Assembly: GCA_021613375.1 (NCBI GenBank)
Contig: CM038710.1
Coordinates: 23,549,667 to 23,613,666 of the forward strand
Reading direction: 5' to 3'
Source of the DNA: Megaleporinus macrocephalus
Taxonomy: Eukaryota > Chordata > Actinopteri > Characiformes > Anostomidae
Length of the DNA: 64,000 nt
The position numbers and the translations under genes were made by a program. Positions 37,101 through 43,239 of the stretch are shown one piece after another. The notes below the pieces were generated by a model. That model did not search any database, had not been told where the DNA came from, and saw only the letters and a program-made list of their open reading frames with translations. Within the stretch, counting starts at the first letter, position 1; each line of letters starts with the position of its first letter.

Positions 37101-40100
37101 TACTGTGCTGTACGTTATCAGGCTGTGCATGTGTCCAAGTATAGCATTATCAAAATAGAATGGTATTACTGTTTAAGCCACCTTTTCAGCCTTTGTTTGG
37201 ACCACACTCCTCTGAAGTGGCTACACAGCATGAATGATGCCAAAACGACTCATTGGTCTCTGGCCTTAAAGCTCTTTAAGTGGTCTAAAAGGTCAGGGGT
37301 ACAGATGGTGGTGGTGAAGGGGTACAGATTGGTGGGGACACCGGGAGTTGGGCAGTGGAGGAGTAGACATGTGGCACCTGTAGTGGACAGTCTGTGGCAA
37401 TGTATGGGTGCAGGCAAGTGACCTGGATTAAGTGTAAACTACAGAAATTGCAGAAAGCCTACAGTAACCAGATACATAAAATTGTGTTCAACAGCTGCAG
37501 ACAGTGTTCACCCGTTTAAGTAAGCCAGCTAACTTGCTAGACACTGGCTAAACTGGAGACCCTGCTGCGCCTGCACTCTTATTTTATAAACTGCCAGTTT
37601 CTTTTGGTCACTAATATTAGAGCATGGTGCAAGTAAAACTCGTAATAATAGAATGTTTTTTACAGTTAAATTCTCATTGCGAGGACATGATTATGTGTCA
37701 TATAGATGAGTGCTTGAAATGCGTTTTATGAAAACAGACCACTGAACCTACACACAGCAGCAGAATTAGGAGCAGGACAGCTGAGATTAGGTGCAGTCCC
37801 TAGTCAATATGTTTTCCAGGATGTGATTGATAGAACAAGGCCAGAAATCAAAAGTAAAACTAAATGTTGCTATTTTAAGTTATGTTTCTGTGCTGTAGTA
37901 GCTTGCCTGCATAACTCTTCACTGTTATGCAGCAGACACAGTGTGGGCATGGGTTCATAAGGCACACTTGACCCTTGTTTCCCTGCTCTCATTTATACCC
38001 ACAGAAAGCTGGTAAGTTGTTAATGTGCAGATGTGAGCTGAGGGTAGGCATGCCAAGGAGGAGCCGATTCTTTTTATTTCTTTTTTTCTGCATTTGACGT
38101 TTTTACCAAAAACAAGCCGGCTTGCTCCTGCTGTGTTCTCTAAGGAGCTATTGTGAACCCTGCCCATGATACCTTTTGGTGTTTTAGTGTATATACACTC
38201 CTGAGCCAAAACCAAAGTGACAAAACATTAAGCTTTTAATGGTCTTAACAAGAAATCATTAAACAAACAGATAAAGTGATTATGGGGTAGCTTTTCCCTT
38301 TAATTTCATTAAATATTGAAATTTTGAGGGCATACTTGCAGACAGTCTTTTATAGAAAGAAAAGTCAATATTGTTCCACGCAGCAAAACAGTGGCAAGTT
38401 AGTGTTTAATGTGAGACAAAATACTGTAATAGGTTTTAAAACTGAACCGGACCAACACAATCTGTAAAAACCATTGTACTGCATTGTACTAGTCAATGTT
38501 ACAGATTATATATATATATATATATATATGAATGACAAATGATTTCGAACCGTTTTACACTGTTTAAACGTGACCAGTTTTAGATTTGTTCCACTGAGAA
38601 AAACACAGCGTTCAAAATAAGCAAGAAAAGCTTGCCTTTGAGGTTTCATTGACAAAGAAGGGAGAGGAGACTCTCAGGTGGAATAAGAGAGGCGAAGAAC
38701 TTCTGCTGAAGAATAGTAATAACTGCATTAAGATTAACGAGCTGGGCGTGTAAAGAATAATTGGGTCTGTCAGTGGATTAAAAATACATGAGGTCGACTG
38801 TTTGTTGCTGCAAAAGCCAACAACGTGTGTGTGTGTGTCTGTGAGCACATGTGTGTGTCTGTCTGCAGGCAAGAGTGTGAGTGTGTGTGTATGCGCGTGT
38901 GCCTACGTGTGCATGTGCAGTTCGGAGAAAAGTGCACGCTATGGGGACTAAAGCCAGGTTACTGTCCTTTAACGCACCTGGAGCGGTCCATTTCCCACAA
39001 GCAGGGGGGTGTATGCATGGAGGGGGTGACCTTGCGCAGAGCCAGAAAACGGCACTGATAAATAGGCTGTGGTAGACAACAGGCTCACCTCGCAGATGGC
39101 GGGTTCCGTCAGGGGTCGATACAGATGAAAAGATGCCTCTAGTCGTTGGGACAGCGCTCTGGCAGGTCAGGTGCTAGGTTAGGCTCTCATCACACGGCCT
39201 CGCTCACATCTGAGCCTCGAGGCTTACGGCCATTTGCATGGCTCTTTGAAGTGGAGACCTTGGCCTGCGTTTGCATGGGGTCCTCCTCTGTACTGTACAC
39301 AAGCCACGCTAAGCTCAGTGTCCTTTAGCAGAAAGTGGAGCAGCCACAGCAACCACAAATTTGGGGAGTTCACGAGTAGTAACTTTCAAGCTGTTCGGAA
39401 GTCACTGGGGCGCTCTATTTCAGAGTTTAAGGCACTATATTAAACAAATGACAGCTGCCTCTGTCAGAAAGCTCAACATTCCTAGTGCTGTTTTATGTAT
39501 GTACCATCTTTTACACTTTTTTAATACCTTCAGAGAAATCCTGTTCTAGGACCCTTACATCAGGGTGAAAGTAGAATGGCCAAAAAATACTAAAAGGAAT
39601 CAAGACTCAAAAAGAGAATGCGTCTCTCTCTGGGTGACACCGGACATAGAACCATTATCACCAGCAAATCAAAACACTGTCATTTGTTATATGCAATCAA
39701 AGAAGCTATAAACTAACCTGTCTCAGCATGGTCCGTAATCATAATCATACATAAATATGCTTGATAAGTACCTTCACTTAATTTCATCCTACAGCAGACA
39801 TATCATTTGTTCGATAAAACAGGTCTACACTGACTGTTGCTGAAAAAATCTATTTACAGCATTGCCAGGATTTGACCTCACAACCTTAACACAGAGGGAC
39901 AGCACCATTCAACTGTTTGACACCAATCCAGGCTAAATAATAGAAAGAAAAGAGGTAAATATGTGTTACCCCAGTGCTACAATATATCTATTACTTTGAC
40001 CATTTACAGATGATGCCAACCATACCAGTCTGTAAAACACGGTTTAAAAACACCTGTATAAAATTAAAATCTGAATTTTTGGCCTCTTAGTAGTTATGGG

Positions 40101-41834
40101 TATCAAAATGTTCATAACTGTCAGGCCTTATTTCTTACATACCAAAATGTCATACAGTTATTATTTCTTTATAGTTCATAAAGCTAAATCGGGGTGCCAC
40201 CAGGAATTTTGGGTCCCAGAAAAAAGATAACACAAGATATTACGCTTCTCGCCTCCTTTCTCAGTCGGGTGATGGGCTGGTTTATTGGTAGGGATATGGG
40301 GCTGAGGGGACAGAACTGACTGGTTGGTAGGGGTATGGGGATAGGAAGATAGGTCTGGTTCATTGGTAGGGGTAGAGGTATGGGGAGATTTGCATCACCA
40401 TCACCTGGCACAAGGAAGGGCCAGAAACAACTCATCTAGCAATTTAGTGAAATTGTTTTCTGTGAAGATATTAGGTATTGAAACTACTGTTAGGAAAGCC
40501 AACGCAGCCCATTACATTAAGGACTTATGGACTTCACCCACCCTTCTCTATGCTTAATCAATTATTACTCAGTGTTTCTAATTGTTATGTTTAAGGCAAC
40601 ACGTTCAGGCCAGTCCAGTTAAACCCTAGGAAAGGTCCAGGATCACCTGATTTAATCCCATACCCCAAAGCTTTAGTACATTCATGTATTTTGCAAAATC
40701 GGCAAGAAAAGCCTTTTTGCCATATCTAATTTATTTTCAATGCAGAGCAGCAATTAAAGTGCTCTTGCGTCACCCGCCAACCTCTGCACTTGTTTCCCGC
40801 AGTTTATTTTTATTCTCCAATTGTAACACCGCAACACAAATGATTTACGAGGGCTCTTGTATGTGTCTTGCTCAAGAAGCCGGGTGCTGGCCTCCCAGAG
40901 AGTGCCCTGTTAAGTCAGAATGCCATGAAAAATGCCTTTTGTTGAAGCCAAAAATACAGCCGCCAGAACGCGTTCGCTCGCTCTCCCTATTACCGTGGCC
41001 CCTTGATAAGCAGAGGGATAGGTCAGAGACTCGAGCCGAATAAGTCTTCAAAGAGCGACACTTCTTATAAAAGAAATCGCTTCATTCCAAGCTTGCGTGC
41101 GGCACAATCTGGAGCGGGGCGCATCAAGGAGACCTTTAAAAGTCAGCCGTTCTATCACCATCTCTTTGGCAGCAGTTTCCATCACCTATTCATTGAATCT
41201 GTAAACAGTAGGTTCTGGTCTTGTCATCGGCCCTTGTGACGCCCTCGCCTGCTTTCTAACCCCGCTTTGTCTCCCTCTTCTCTCACCTTCTGTGCCTTTT
41301 CCTTTTCTTTTTCTTCCTTTCCCGTCCCACCTTCTGCATGCACACGGTCTTGTCCTCTTTCCATGTCTTATGCATTCTCGCTCTCGTTCTCTTTCCCCAG
41401 TGGTCTCATCAGGTGGAGGCCTCTACATCCCCCAGCTGGGCTTTAATTAGTCCACCGCAATCAAACAGAGCCCAAGTCGGAAAGGCTAGCCCACCGAAGG
41501 ACTAACGAGTTCCACTCCTCTATCCGTACAGCGGAACTGGCATGTGGGCTTGAGGCCACACTGATCTCAAACCTCCTGAACTGATGGGGTATTCAGTAGG
41601 ACGTGTCATGTCTGTGCTTGAGTCTCCTCTGACTGGGTCACCAGCGTTAGTGTTGGTCTAATACGCGTGTAGGAGGTTTGATGTCCATCTGGGGTAAAGC
41701 TAATGTTTGCTTGTCTGTGCATGTGTGTGTGCGTGTGTGCAGGTGTGTGACTCACCTGGGGCTTCAATCAGCTGTTTGTAAACTCCCAGAAATGCAGACT
41801 CTGCCTCTTTACTGCGCTGGCTCAAAGCAACCAC
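507..41834 (-). CDS. cux2: cux2, CUX2-type cut-homeobox transcription factor (partial gene, 14 exons)
   Basis: CUX2 is a nuclear DNA-binding protein with an N-terminal coiled coil, three CUT repeats and a homeodomain; in vertebrates it acts as a transcriptional regulator in neurons and progenitors. The proposed join on the minus strand is 41834-41756, 17665-17502, 16966-16761, 15704-15628, 15540-15474, 12929-12881, 9985-9881, 9571-9371, 8384-8326, 8191-8143, 7837-7738, 6818-6174, 4931-4830, 1330-507: 2727 nt, 909 codons, phases consistent at all junctions. Within this segment the coiled coil and linker occupy about residues 1-519, CUT1 about 520-600, a linker with two ILEQA motifs follows, and CUT2 begins near 883 and is cut off after IFGEK. 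CUX2 is preferred over CUX1 because of the linker around [13 protein letters not shown], the sequence [11 protein letters not shown] and the [16 protein letters not shown] form of CUT1. Start codon, rest of CUT2, CUT3 and homeodomain are outside the window. Paralogue (a or b) is undecided. Confidence 0.95.
1331..4829 (-). other. cux2: 3.5-kb intron between W14 and W13
   Basis: AT-rich, no supported gene. A segment at 2643-2885 beginning gtcaaatgtttgggtacacc resembles the ends of fish Tc1-type elements (recall of the common phrase GTCAAAAGTTTGGACACACC), with a second partial copy, ttttggacacccattg, at about 2862. Otherwise unique-looking sequence with short T runs. Confidence 0.6.
4830..4931 (-). 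CDS. cux2: cux2 exon W13: [13 protein letters not shown] linker with first ILEQA motif
   Basis: A 102-nt exon encoding [20 protein letters not shown] followed by [15 protein letters not shown], almost identical to the mammalian CUX2 linker just after CUT1. Acceptor ccgtggcag is preceded by a pyrimidine/CT microsatellite (the minus-strand view of 4939-5042); donor CGAGGAG|gtaagt. Phases 1 in and out. The helical ILEQAKKE element is repeated in variant form in W14. Confidence 0.96.
4932..6173 (-). other. cux2: 1.2-kb intron between W13 and W12
   Basis: The part next to W13 is a degenerate GA microsatellite (4939-5042; CT on the coding strand), which serves as an unusually long pyrimidine tract for the W13 acceptor. 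The remainder is AT-rich and shows nothing I recognise. Confidence 0.65.
4939..5042. repeat. degenerate GA microsatellite
   Basis: Imperfect (GA)n with GATA/GACA interruptions, about 104 bp, directly upstream of the W13 acceptor in gene orientation. Confidence 0.9.
6174..6818 (-). CDS. cux2: cux2 exon W12: Ser/Pro-rich linker plus complete CUT1 domain
   Basis: A 645-nt exon (phase 1 in and out). Its first 400 nt encode a Ser/Pro/Gly-rich, probably disordered linker that includes [20 protein letters not shown] and [13 protein letters not shown], which correspond to the FSLSPFPSLASGERL and FKGEAGGLLVFP parts of mammals. A DDDQ acidic turn precedes CUT1 at about 6417-6174. CUT1 has the signature [20 protein letters not shown], then [19 protein letters not shown] and [23 protein letters not shown] repeats are helical DNA-binding modules related to the POU-specific domain. 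All recognisable positions of the domain are intact. Acceptor gttcgttaag has a purine before AG but frame and homology demand it; donor AGAGAG|gtgagt is strong. Confidence 0.97.
6819..7737 (-). other. cux2: 0.9-kb intron between W12 and W11
   Basis: Contains a perfect (TTA)n microsatellite at 6921-6950 next to an A run; the rest is unremarkable AT-rich sequence. Confidence 0.7.
6921..6950. repeat. (TTA)n microsatellite
   Basis: Ten uninterrupted TTA-type units following a poly-A run. Confidence 0.95.
7738..7837 (-). CDS. cux2: cux2 exon W11: [15 protein letters not shown] linker
   Basis: A 100-nt exon encoding [20 protein letters not shown], then [13 protein letters not shown]. Mammalian CUX2 has [26 protein letters not shown] at this place, so the KEAF-P--KFL core is kept. 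Acceptor gtgcatacag, donor AATG|gtaaag; phase 0 in, phase 1 out. It links the coiled-coil half of the protein to the large CUT1 exon. Confidence 0.94.
8143..8191 (-). CDS. cux2: cux2 exon W10: ILKAMKLAS, end of coiled coil
   Basis: A 49-nt exon completing [26 protein letters not shown] is identical to my recollection of mammalian CUX2 (CUX1 differs there), supporting the CUX2 call. Acceptor ctcccttcag, donor CCCAG|gtgaga. Phase 2 in, phase 0 out. It marks the end of the long coiled coil. Confidence 0.95.
8326..8384 (-). CDS. cux2: cux2 exon W9: coiled coil, DYEEIKTEL
   Basis: A 59-nt exon encoding [19 protein letters not shown] plus two bases, the counterpart of [20 protein letters not shown] in mammals. 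Acceptor gtctttgacag; donor CTCAG|gtaaaa. Phase 0 in, phase 2 out. The DYEEIK motif is shared by CUX1 and CUX2. Confidence 0.95.
8884..8895 (-). CDS. candidate 12-nt microexon (ELNQ) between W8 and W9
   Basis: In the 1-kb intron between W8 and W9 the minus strand reads a branch-point-like taactaa, a short pyrimidine tract, cag, then GAGCTGAATCAG, then gtatga. Both neighbouring exons meet at phase 0, so 12 nt would insert Glu-Leu-Asn-Gln into the coiled coil without shifting the frame. Insertion of four residues would shift the heptad register. No CUX protein I remember has this insert, so it may be a chance arrangement or a regulated neuronal microexon. It needs transcript evidence. Confidence 0.25.
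9121..9231. repeat. (GA)n microsatellite
   Basis: About 110 bp of nearly pure GA with a few GAAA interruptions. Confidence 0.95.
9371..9571 (-). CDS. cux2: cux2 exon W8: [10 protein letters not shown] coiled-coil core
   Basis: A 201-nt, phase 0-0 exon. After a charged lead-in ([14 protein letters not shown]) it encodes [20 protein letters not shown] and continues to [17 protein letters not shown]. The mammalian equivalent is [21 protein letters not shown]...QIADLERQLTAKSEAIE, so identity is high. Acceptor ccccatctcag follows a long pyrimidine tract; donor ATAGAA|gtaagt. The block is a continuous heptad coiled coil. A GA microsatellite of about 110 bp (9121-9231) follows in the next intron. 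A candidate 4-codon microexon (8884-8895) lies between this exon and W9. Confidence 0.96.
9881..9985 (-). CDS. cux2: cux2 exon W7: end of coiled-coil block and Ser-rich linker
   Basis: A 105-nt, phase 0-0 exon starting [20 protein letters not shown], the direct counterpart of [20 protein letters not shown]. It then changes to a short Ser/Gly/acidic linker ([15 protein letters not shown]) where mammals have a different, unaligned linker. Acceptor ttgatggcag, donor GTGAG|gtacgc. Being a multiple of three, it could be skipped without breaking the frame. Confidence 0.94.
11420..12055. mobile_element. palindromic ostariophysan interspersed repeat (non-autonomous, family not named)
   Basis: The two halves are inverted copies. 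At 11545-11600 the plus strand has cagcactgca...gtgtgttgtgctggt; at 11795-11860 the reverse complement of the same text appears (accagcacaacacac ... cagtgcagtgctg). Outer parts also mirror each other: ccacttaccatagcaggtac near 11478 and gctatatggtaagcagagct near 11985. The ends carry gatatataccaacc and gatatatacggtc. Phrases such as ccatttcattaaatacacctacc and aacagatgaactacagtctgta match, from memory, a very abundant repeat of characins and catfishes. No coding capacity is seen. Confidence 0.75.
12580..12860. promoter_or_regulatory. candidate conserved non-coding element next to W6
   Basis: GC-rich, non-repetitive block passing into cgtctaattaaatccctgag, cttgattacaaaaggtgatt and atcctcaatcag, that is, several TAATTA/GATTA cores in about 60 bp. 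No maintained coding frame across it. The look (complex sequence, clustered homeodomain cores, next to an exon) resembles intronic enhancers of developmental genes. This is inference; conservation was not tested. Confidence 0.35.
12881..12929 (-). CDS. cux2: cux2 exon W6: coiled coil, TNLEKANQ
   Basis: A 49-nt exon completing [17 protein letters not shown], equivalent to [17 protein letters not shown] in mammalian CUX2. Acceptor gtgttttccag and donor AACCAG|gtgagt are near consensus. It enters in phase 2 and leaves in phase 0. The intron downstream (minus strand) begins with a GC-rich, non-repetitive stretch rich in homeodomain-like sites (12580-12860), which may be a regulatory element hugging the exon. 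Confidence 0.94.
12930..15473 (-). other. cux2: 2.5-kb intron between W6 and W5
   Basis: Contains a (GAA)n run at 13295-13319, a (GA)n run at 13874-13922, and a complex stretch at 13380-13770 listed separately. 14.1-15.4 kb shows no supported gene or repeat. Confidence 0.65.
13380..13770. promoter_or_regulatory. candidate conserved non-coding element
   Basis: About 390 bp of balanced composition without simple repeats, dense in short motifs such as tttgaatag, gattattcataagg, gattgattaaat, ctcaattagagc and gctaatgaattc. No coding frame. Candidate enhancer by appearance only. Confidence 0.3.
15474..15540 (-). CDS. cux2: cux2 exon W5: coiled coil
   Basis: Encodes [22 protein letters not shown], matching [23 protein letters not shown] of mammalian CUX2. 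Acceptor gcgtgttacag ends at 15541; donor GCAAG|gtaagt begins at 15473. The exon is 67 nt, phases 1 in and 2 out. The KYD[QE]E block is one of the most constant parts of the CUX/CASP coiled coil, which makes the assignment firm. One Cys (position equivalent to the second Arg of LRRKYD) is a fish difference. Confidence 0.94.
15628..15704 (-). CDS. cux2: cux2 exon W4: coiled coil
   Basis: The exon encodes [26 protein letters not shown], which corresponds to the mammalian CUX2 segment [25 protein letters not shown]. Acceptor atcctcag and donor TCAT|gttagt fit well; 77 nt, entering in phase 2 and leaving in phase 1. Heptad spacing of Leu/Ile/Ala is clear, as expected for the dimerising coiled coil shared with CASP/CUX1. 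It is separated from W5 by an intron of only 87 bp, the shortest in the window. Confidence 0.93.
15705..16760 (-). other. cux2: 1-kb intron between W4 and W3
   Basis: AT-rich, no repeat or gene recognised. The short open frames in it have no recognisable similarity. Confidence 0.7.
16761..16966 (-). CDS. cux2: cux2 exon W3: divergent Ser/Pro-rich linker in coiled-coil region
   Basis: This exon carries an open frame reading [20 protein letters not shown] and then an acidic, Ser/Pro/His-rich stretch ending GLEER. It sits where mammalian CUX2 has a poorly conserved linker before the heptad segment. Donor GAAAG|gtatgt at 16760 is good; the exon leaves in phase 2 and joins cleanly to W4. The acceptor is the weak point: tattgacag at 16967 has no clear pyrimidine tract, and an in-frame stop at 16972-16970 forces the exon to begin downstream of it. 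The alternative start is 16953 (after acaag). The sequence alone does not identify this as CUX2; frame continuity with both neighbours does. Composition is low in hydrophobics, so probably disordered. Confidence 0.72.
16967..17501 (-). other. cux2: 0.5-kb intron between W3 and W2
   Basis: If the 17502 donor is used, the intron begins gtgagg and ends tattgacag. The acceptor lacks a pyrimidine tract. No repeat was recognised. Confidence 0.6.
17502..17665 (-). CDS. cux2: cux2 exon W2: start of variable coiled-coil segment
   Basis: Following ...EAP from W1, this exon continues with [20 protein letters not shown], matching the place of DPVPVFEAARSLDDRLQ in mammalian CUX2. Acceptor ctcaccgtcag ends at 17666. 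Two donors are possible. GAGCCT|gtgagg gives a 164-nt exon ending at 17502 in phase 0, which joins in frame to W3 starting at 16966. GCAG|gtcagc gives an exon ending at 17525 in phase 1, which would need W3 to start at 16953. I chose the first because both of its sites look better and the frame closes. The residues after about 20 ([20 protein letters not shown]) show little similarity to mammals, as expected for this fast-evolving linker. A GA-rich microsatellite lies just upstream at about 17690-17715. Confidence 0.85.
18090..18320. promoter_or_regulatory. candidate conserved non-coding element
   Basis: Complex sequence with ggatcatttgatcatttaaattattatgcc split by GC-rich text; the inverted ATTTGATCATTTAAAT-like core and ATTA sites suggest homeodomain input. 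Appearance only. Confidence 0.28.
18791..19236. repeat. 223-bp tandem duplication (two units)
   Basis: Unit 1 (18791-19013) and unit 2 (19014-19236) share most of their text: ttcatcaga-cctt, gatgttggtatgt-atactg, gtagttcagattctttcagt, ttccaaccttgatatttat, caacaaggaggcag, cagtgcaccaatgttcaaaa. Divergence is roughly a tenth by eye, so the duplication is not recent. No coding frame is shared. Confidence 0.9.
20040..20340. promoter_or_regulatory. candidate conserved non-coding element
   Basis: Non-repetitive balanced sequence with gagctaatgatcaaacgc and ccgtgattatcaatcagc. The second contains ATCAAT, close to the ATCRAT core bound by Cut-type proteins. Not coding. Candidate by appearance only. 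Confidence 0.28.
21565..22330 (-). mobile_element. decayed teleost DNA transposon, transposase pseudogene
   Basis: The plus strand carries ttgaatttgatggcagcaac, acatttcaaaaagttgcaac, ttcatgtttaccactgc, aggaactgaggagacc, gataacaagccagatggtcc, tcagtccatcttaaatg, ggaagtgttcctgaaccca and gtgatttcc. From memory these are milestones, in the right order, of a very common fish DNA transposon whose transposase reads on the opposite strand. This copy is shortened and frame-broken; the terminal inverted repeats are not clear. I do not name the superfamily. Confidence 0.7.
23490..24220. promoter_or_regulatory. candidate conserved non-coding elements
   Basis: About 700 bp of complex text with many ATTA/TAAT-type cores: cactaatgacttcttagcaa, agcgattacctttaatgagt, cattacgcctgattacatgc, ggtaactaataacaacac. 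Flanks are simpler. No maintained frame. This is one of the better enhancer candidates in the 24-kb intron, by appearance only. Confidence 0.35.
26370..26665. promoter_or_regulatory. GC-rich intronic island ending in a homeodomain-rich edge
   Basis: A sharply bounded GC- and CpG-rich block (gcggcgggcgtgg, cggtacggacgcggcgggg) inside AT-rich intron, followed at once by ggtaattacgctctgacata and attaacccagcaagccca. Open frames on the plus strand (26309-26657) are composition effects and resemble nothing known. It could be a conserved enhancer, a CpG island of an internal promoter, or an exon of an unknown transcript. Confidence 0.35.
28362..28399. repeat. AT-rich perfect inverted repeat
   Basis: Arms of 15 nt (gtttttaatatataa and its exact reverse complement) with an 8-nt spacer; could extrude as a cruciform. 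Confidence 0.85.
29900..30480. promoter_or_regulatory. candidate conserved non-coding element with facing SOX-like sites
   Basis: Complex CpG-containing sequence. At 29945-29975 the text acacaaaggaggtgattctt, then ttgttcc places ACAAAGG and CTTTTGTT in opposed orientation about 10 bp apart, like a SOX dimer site. Further on, cttgatattcagcgag and taatgatatcgcaatcg. Not coding. Inference only. Confidence 0.3.
32390..32540. promoter_or_regulatory. candidate conserved non-coding element
   Basis: Dense complex stretch with ataatgcattattaagcacc, gcttttatgaac and cttattaatcactagc. Rich in TAAT cores, no frame. Candidate enhancer by look. Confidence 0.28.
33030..33900. other. GC/CpG-rich intronic segment, possible internal promoter
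   Basis: The segment is markedly GC-richer than its surroundings and includes a GA/CT microsatellite (33325-33365), gctacgcccccggcaacggc, a G-rich run (33590-33612) and two ATGG-centred motifs at 33685-33730 (gaaaatggaaggcagccat; ctatggcggcggcg) that resemble YY1 sites of CpG promoters. A plus-strand donor-like ctccag|gtgagg lies at 33488. I cannot show transcription in either direction. Confidence 0.3.
34150..34178. repeat. (CA)n microsatellite
   Basis: Uninterrupted CA repeat of about 29 bp. Confidence 0.95.
34357..34372. repeat. poly-G run
   Basis: Sixteen consecutive G, long enough for G-quadruplex formation. Confidence 0.95.
35016..35247. mobile_element. foldback MITE
   Basis: The left end ccccattcaccaatataag with acttcttaag is mirrored at the right end by ttaagaagttgcttcttagg with ttagtgaattag. 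The ATTCACYAA ends and the CTTCTTA blocks pair as imperfect terminal inverted repeats across about 230 bp. No coding frame. Similar foldback elements are common in fish genomes; the family is not named. Confidence 0.6.
35318..38165 (+). mobile_element. decayed Ty3/gypsy-like LTR retrotransposon
   Basis: Two similar flanks enclose degraded pol. The flanks begin tgtgggcatg (35318) and tgtgggcatggg (37942) and share tcataaggcacac, tgaccc/tgaacc, cttgt-tccctg, atttatac-c and atgtgccaaggag/gcatgccaaggagga. Each has a TATA-like ttatttatac/atttatac. I read them as diverged LTRs of about 230 bp. Internal sequence reads plus strand; only the RT end and RNase H are recognisable (37000-37300). gag, protease and integrase were not found, so the copy is internally deleted. 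The right flank may be followed by another repeat starting gtatatacactcctgagcc at 38189. LTR limits are approximate. Confidence 0.5.
36940..37421 (+). pseudogene. remnant of retrotransposon pol: RT end and RNase H
   Basis: A 135-codon frame (37014-37421) contains [11 protein letters not shown] preceded by KQCQQSF, like the W-EECQQAF--VK--L-GGPL start of the gypsy RT/RNase H junction. It continues with [10 protein letters not shown] and then [12 protein letters not shown] at 37197-37232, the counterpart of the conserved (T/S)DHAPL-WL of gypsy RNase H, and [10 protein letters not shown] for WYLALQPF-F. About 30 residues, including the usual catalytic TDAS region, are missing between the two parts, so the enzyme cannot be active. 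After it the text approaches a short Gly-rich tail and stops. Confidence 0.65.
38507..38529. repeat. (TA)n microsatellite
   Basis: Uninterrupted TA repeat. Confidence 0.95.
38826..38895. repeat. imperfect (GT)n microsatellite
   Basis: GT repeat with CT and GA interruptions. Confidence 0.85.
40880..41570. promoter_or_regulatory. candidate regulatory region just downstream of W1
   Basis: Two complex non-repetitive stretches (40880-41260 and 41395-41570) lie within 1 kb of W1 in the intron. They contain gagtgccctgttaagtcaga, cccttgataagcagagg, cttcttataaaagaaatcgc, then gctgggctttaattagtcca and ccgcaatcaaacag. The intervening part is CT-rich. No exon pattern was found. Candidates by appearance only. 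Confidence 0.3.
41756..41834 (-). CDS. cux2: cux2 exon W1 (5'-most seen): N-terminal coiled coil
   Basis: The exon encodes [20 protein letters not shown] followed by QLIEAP, the well-conserved N-terminal segment of CUX1/CUX2 just upstream of the extended coiled coil. The acceptor (ttgcag at 41840-41835) and donor (CCCAG|gtgagt) are strong; the exon is 79 nt, enters in phase 0 and leaves in phase 1. It is isolated, with a 24 kb intron downstream and more than 22 kb without recognisable exon upstream. In known CUX2 genes this exon is preceded by exons for the initiator peptide and for a segment of the type ELNSVASELSARQEESE; I could not find these up to 64000. The hydrophobic and charged spacing fits a coiled coil. 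Identification is by recall of the vertebrate CUX2 protein, not by alignment. Confidence 0.93.
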
Positions 41835-43239
41835 CTGCAACACAGAGATGAGGTCACTTAAGACCCTACAGAATAGGGCTGCGGCACTCAAATCTAATCT
41901 CAGACTTTTTTTATTATTATTTTAGTCTTGGACTCAGCCATCGATGTCTTTTGAAACTATCGTTCAAAAACAATTTACCAGCACGCTGACTCGCATTTGG
42001 ACATCAGTCTCGCTCACATTAAGGTACAGTCTCAACTCTTGGCCCCTGTTAGACTAGGTCTTAACTTTTTTAAGACACGACAGAGGTGGTATTGACCCCC
42101 AGCCTTACTAAAGTATATTAAAATCCTGTTCAATAGTTTGAAATCACATGTAATATTATGTTTTTGTGGTTTTATTTGATAATTACTTGTAGTTGTTTCT
42201 CCAATACTGATAAAAAAAAATTGACCAGTGGTGTGCAAATGTTTTGATGCAACTGTAGGATGTAGACAGAAATCCATCACATCCCAGTGGAAAGGAATGT
42301 GGCATTTGTGGCATTTTCCAGAATATTTTAATCTCAATAGTCAAGTATTAAACTCGACTAGCTTAGCTTAGCTACTAAACTAAAAACAACTCTACACGCT
42401 TCTTGCTTTTGGTTTTTGCTTTGCCAACTGTAAATTCATCACTGTACCCATGTTCAATATAAGCAATGCCTCATGTGTATTAGACATTCTTATAGTTTAT
42501 GGATTTTTAGTTTTTTATTTAGAATGTTTATATATGGTTAATTGAGTTTATATTCATGTTTAGTATTATGTGTGTATGGTGTGTGGTACTTTGTGTGTAG
42601 AACTACTAGCATCATATTCAAATCATTTTATACATACATATATTTTTGGTTTTATATATGACTGAGATTTATAATATTTTAAACAGTGACTTTTAAGAAA
42701 AAGGAGCGTATTAGACTGTAAATGTACACAAAATGTGATGTGATGATACCTGATGTGATGATACCTTATACTAAACAGATGCATGTACCTGCCTGTGAAG
42801 GTTGTTGTAAAGGCACTTTGAGGGAATGTGTTGCAAAACGTTTCCTGATGCTGGAATGTTATAACACTATTAACACCTACACCTACAATCTCCTGCACGT
42901 ACTTCTCTGCAAAAAATGTTTCTTACGAAATACGTTTTAGGCCAAAAGCTAATCTCACAATTTGCACAATTACACACGCAACATAATCACTGCGAATTTC
43001 ACACCACATGTCTTCCAATTATAAACGAACAACCTTACACACATAATCTGCACCCTGATCAACAGGAACTAAACACACTGTTTTTTAATTCACGTATGTC
43101 CCTTTAAAGTTTTCACTCTCAGCGGAACACTTCTCAACATATATCTCGACTCAGGAACCCCTTCCATACAGCATATGGCCTAAATACAAGCAGCGTGGCA
43201 TTAAAGCGAGCAGAAATATAGTCAGAGACACAGAACTGG

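Larger units (their letters stand above)
17666..41755 (-). other. cux2: 24-kb intron between W2 and W1
   Basis: Contains no supported exon. Contents in order: GC-moderate complex stretch 18090-18320; tandem duplication 18791-19236; complex stretch 20040-20340; decayed DNA transposon 21565-22330; complex stretch 23490-24220; GC-rich island 26370-26665; palindromic AT hairpin 28362-28399; complex SOX-motif stretch 29900-30480; stretch 32390-32540; GC-rich segment 33030-33900; CA and G runs at 34150-34178 and 34357-34372; foldback element 35016-35247; Ty3/gypsy-like remnant 35318-38165; TA and GT microsatellites 38507-38529 and 38826-38895; complex stretches 40880-41260 and 41395-41570. Such very long introns loaded with non-repetitive islands are usual for CUX2. 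Confidence 0.75.

Noticed and set aside
37955..38215. 86-codon minus-strand frame in the right LTR-like flank
   Set aside because: Lies in repeat sequence shared with 35341-35535; no protein similarity.
39880..39945. tRNA B-box-like text (ggatttgacctcacaacct) suggesting a tRNA or SINE head
   Set aside because: No A box at the right distance and no cloverleaf could be drawn; not enough to call.
41066..41075. TATA-box-like tataaaag on the plus strand
   Set aside because: No initiator, CpG context or plus-strand exon follows; a chance match is likely.
42040..42340. Possible repeat around ttgaccagtggtgtgcaaat
   Set aside because: Resembles fish repeat wording but no ends or second copy; left unannotated.
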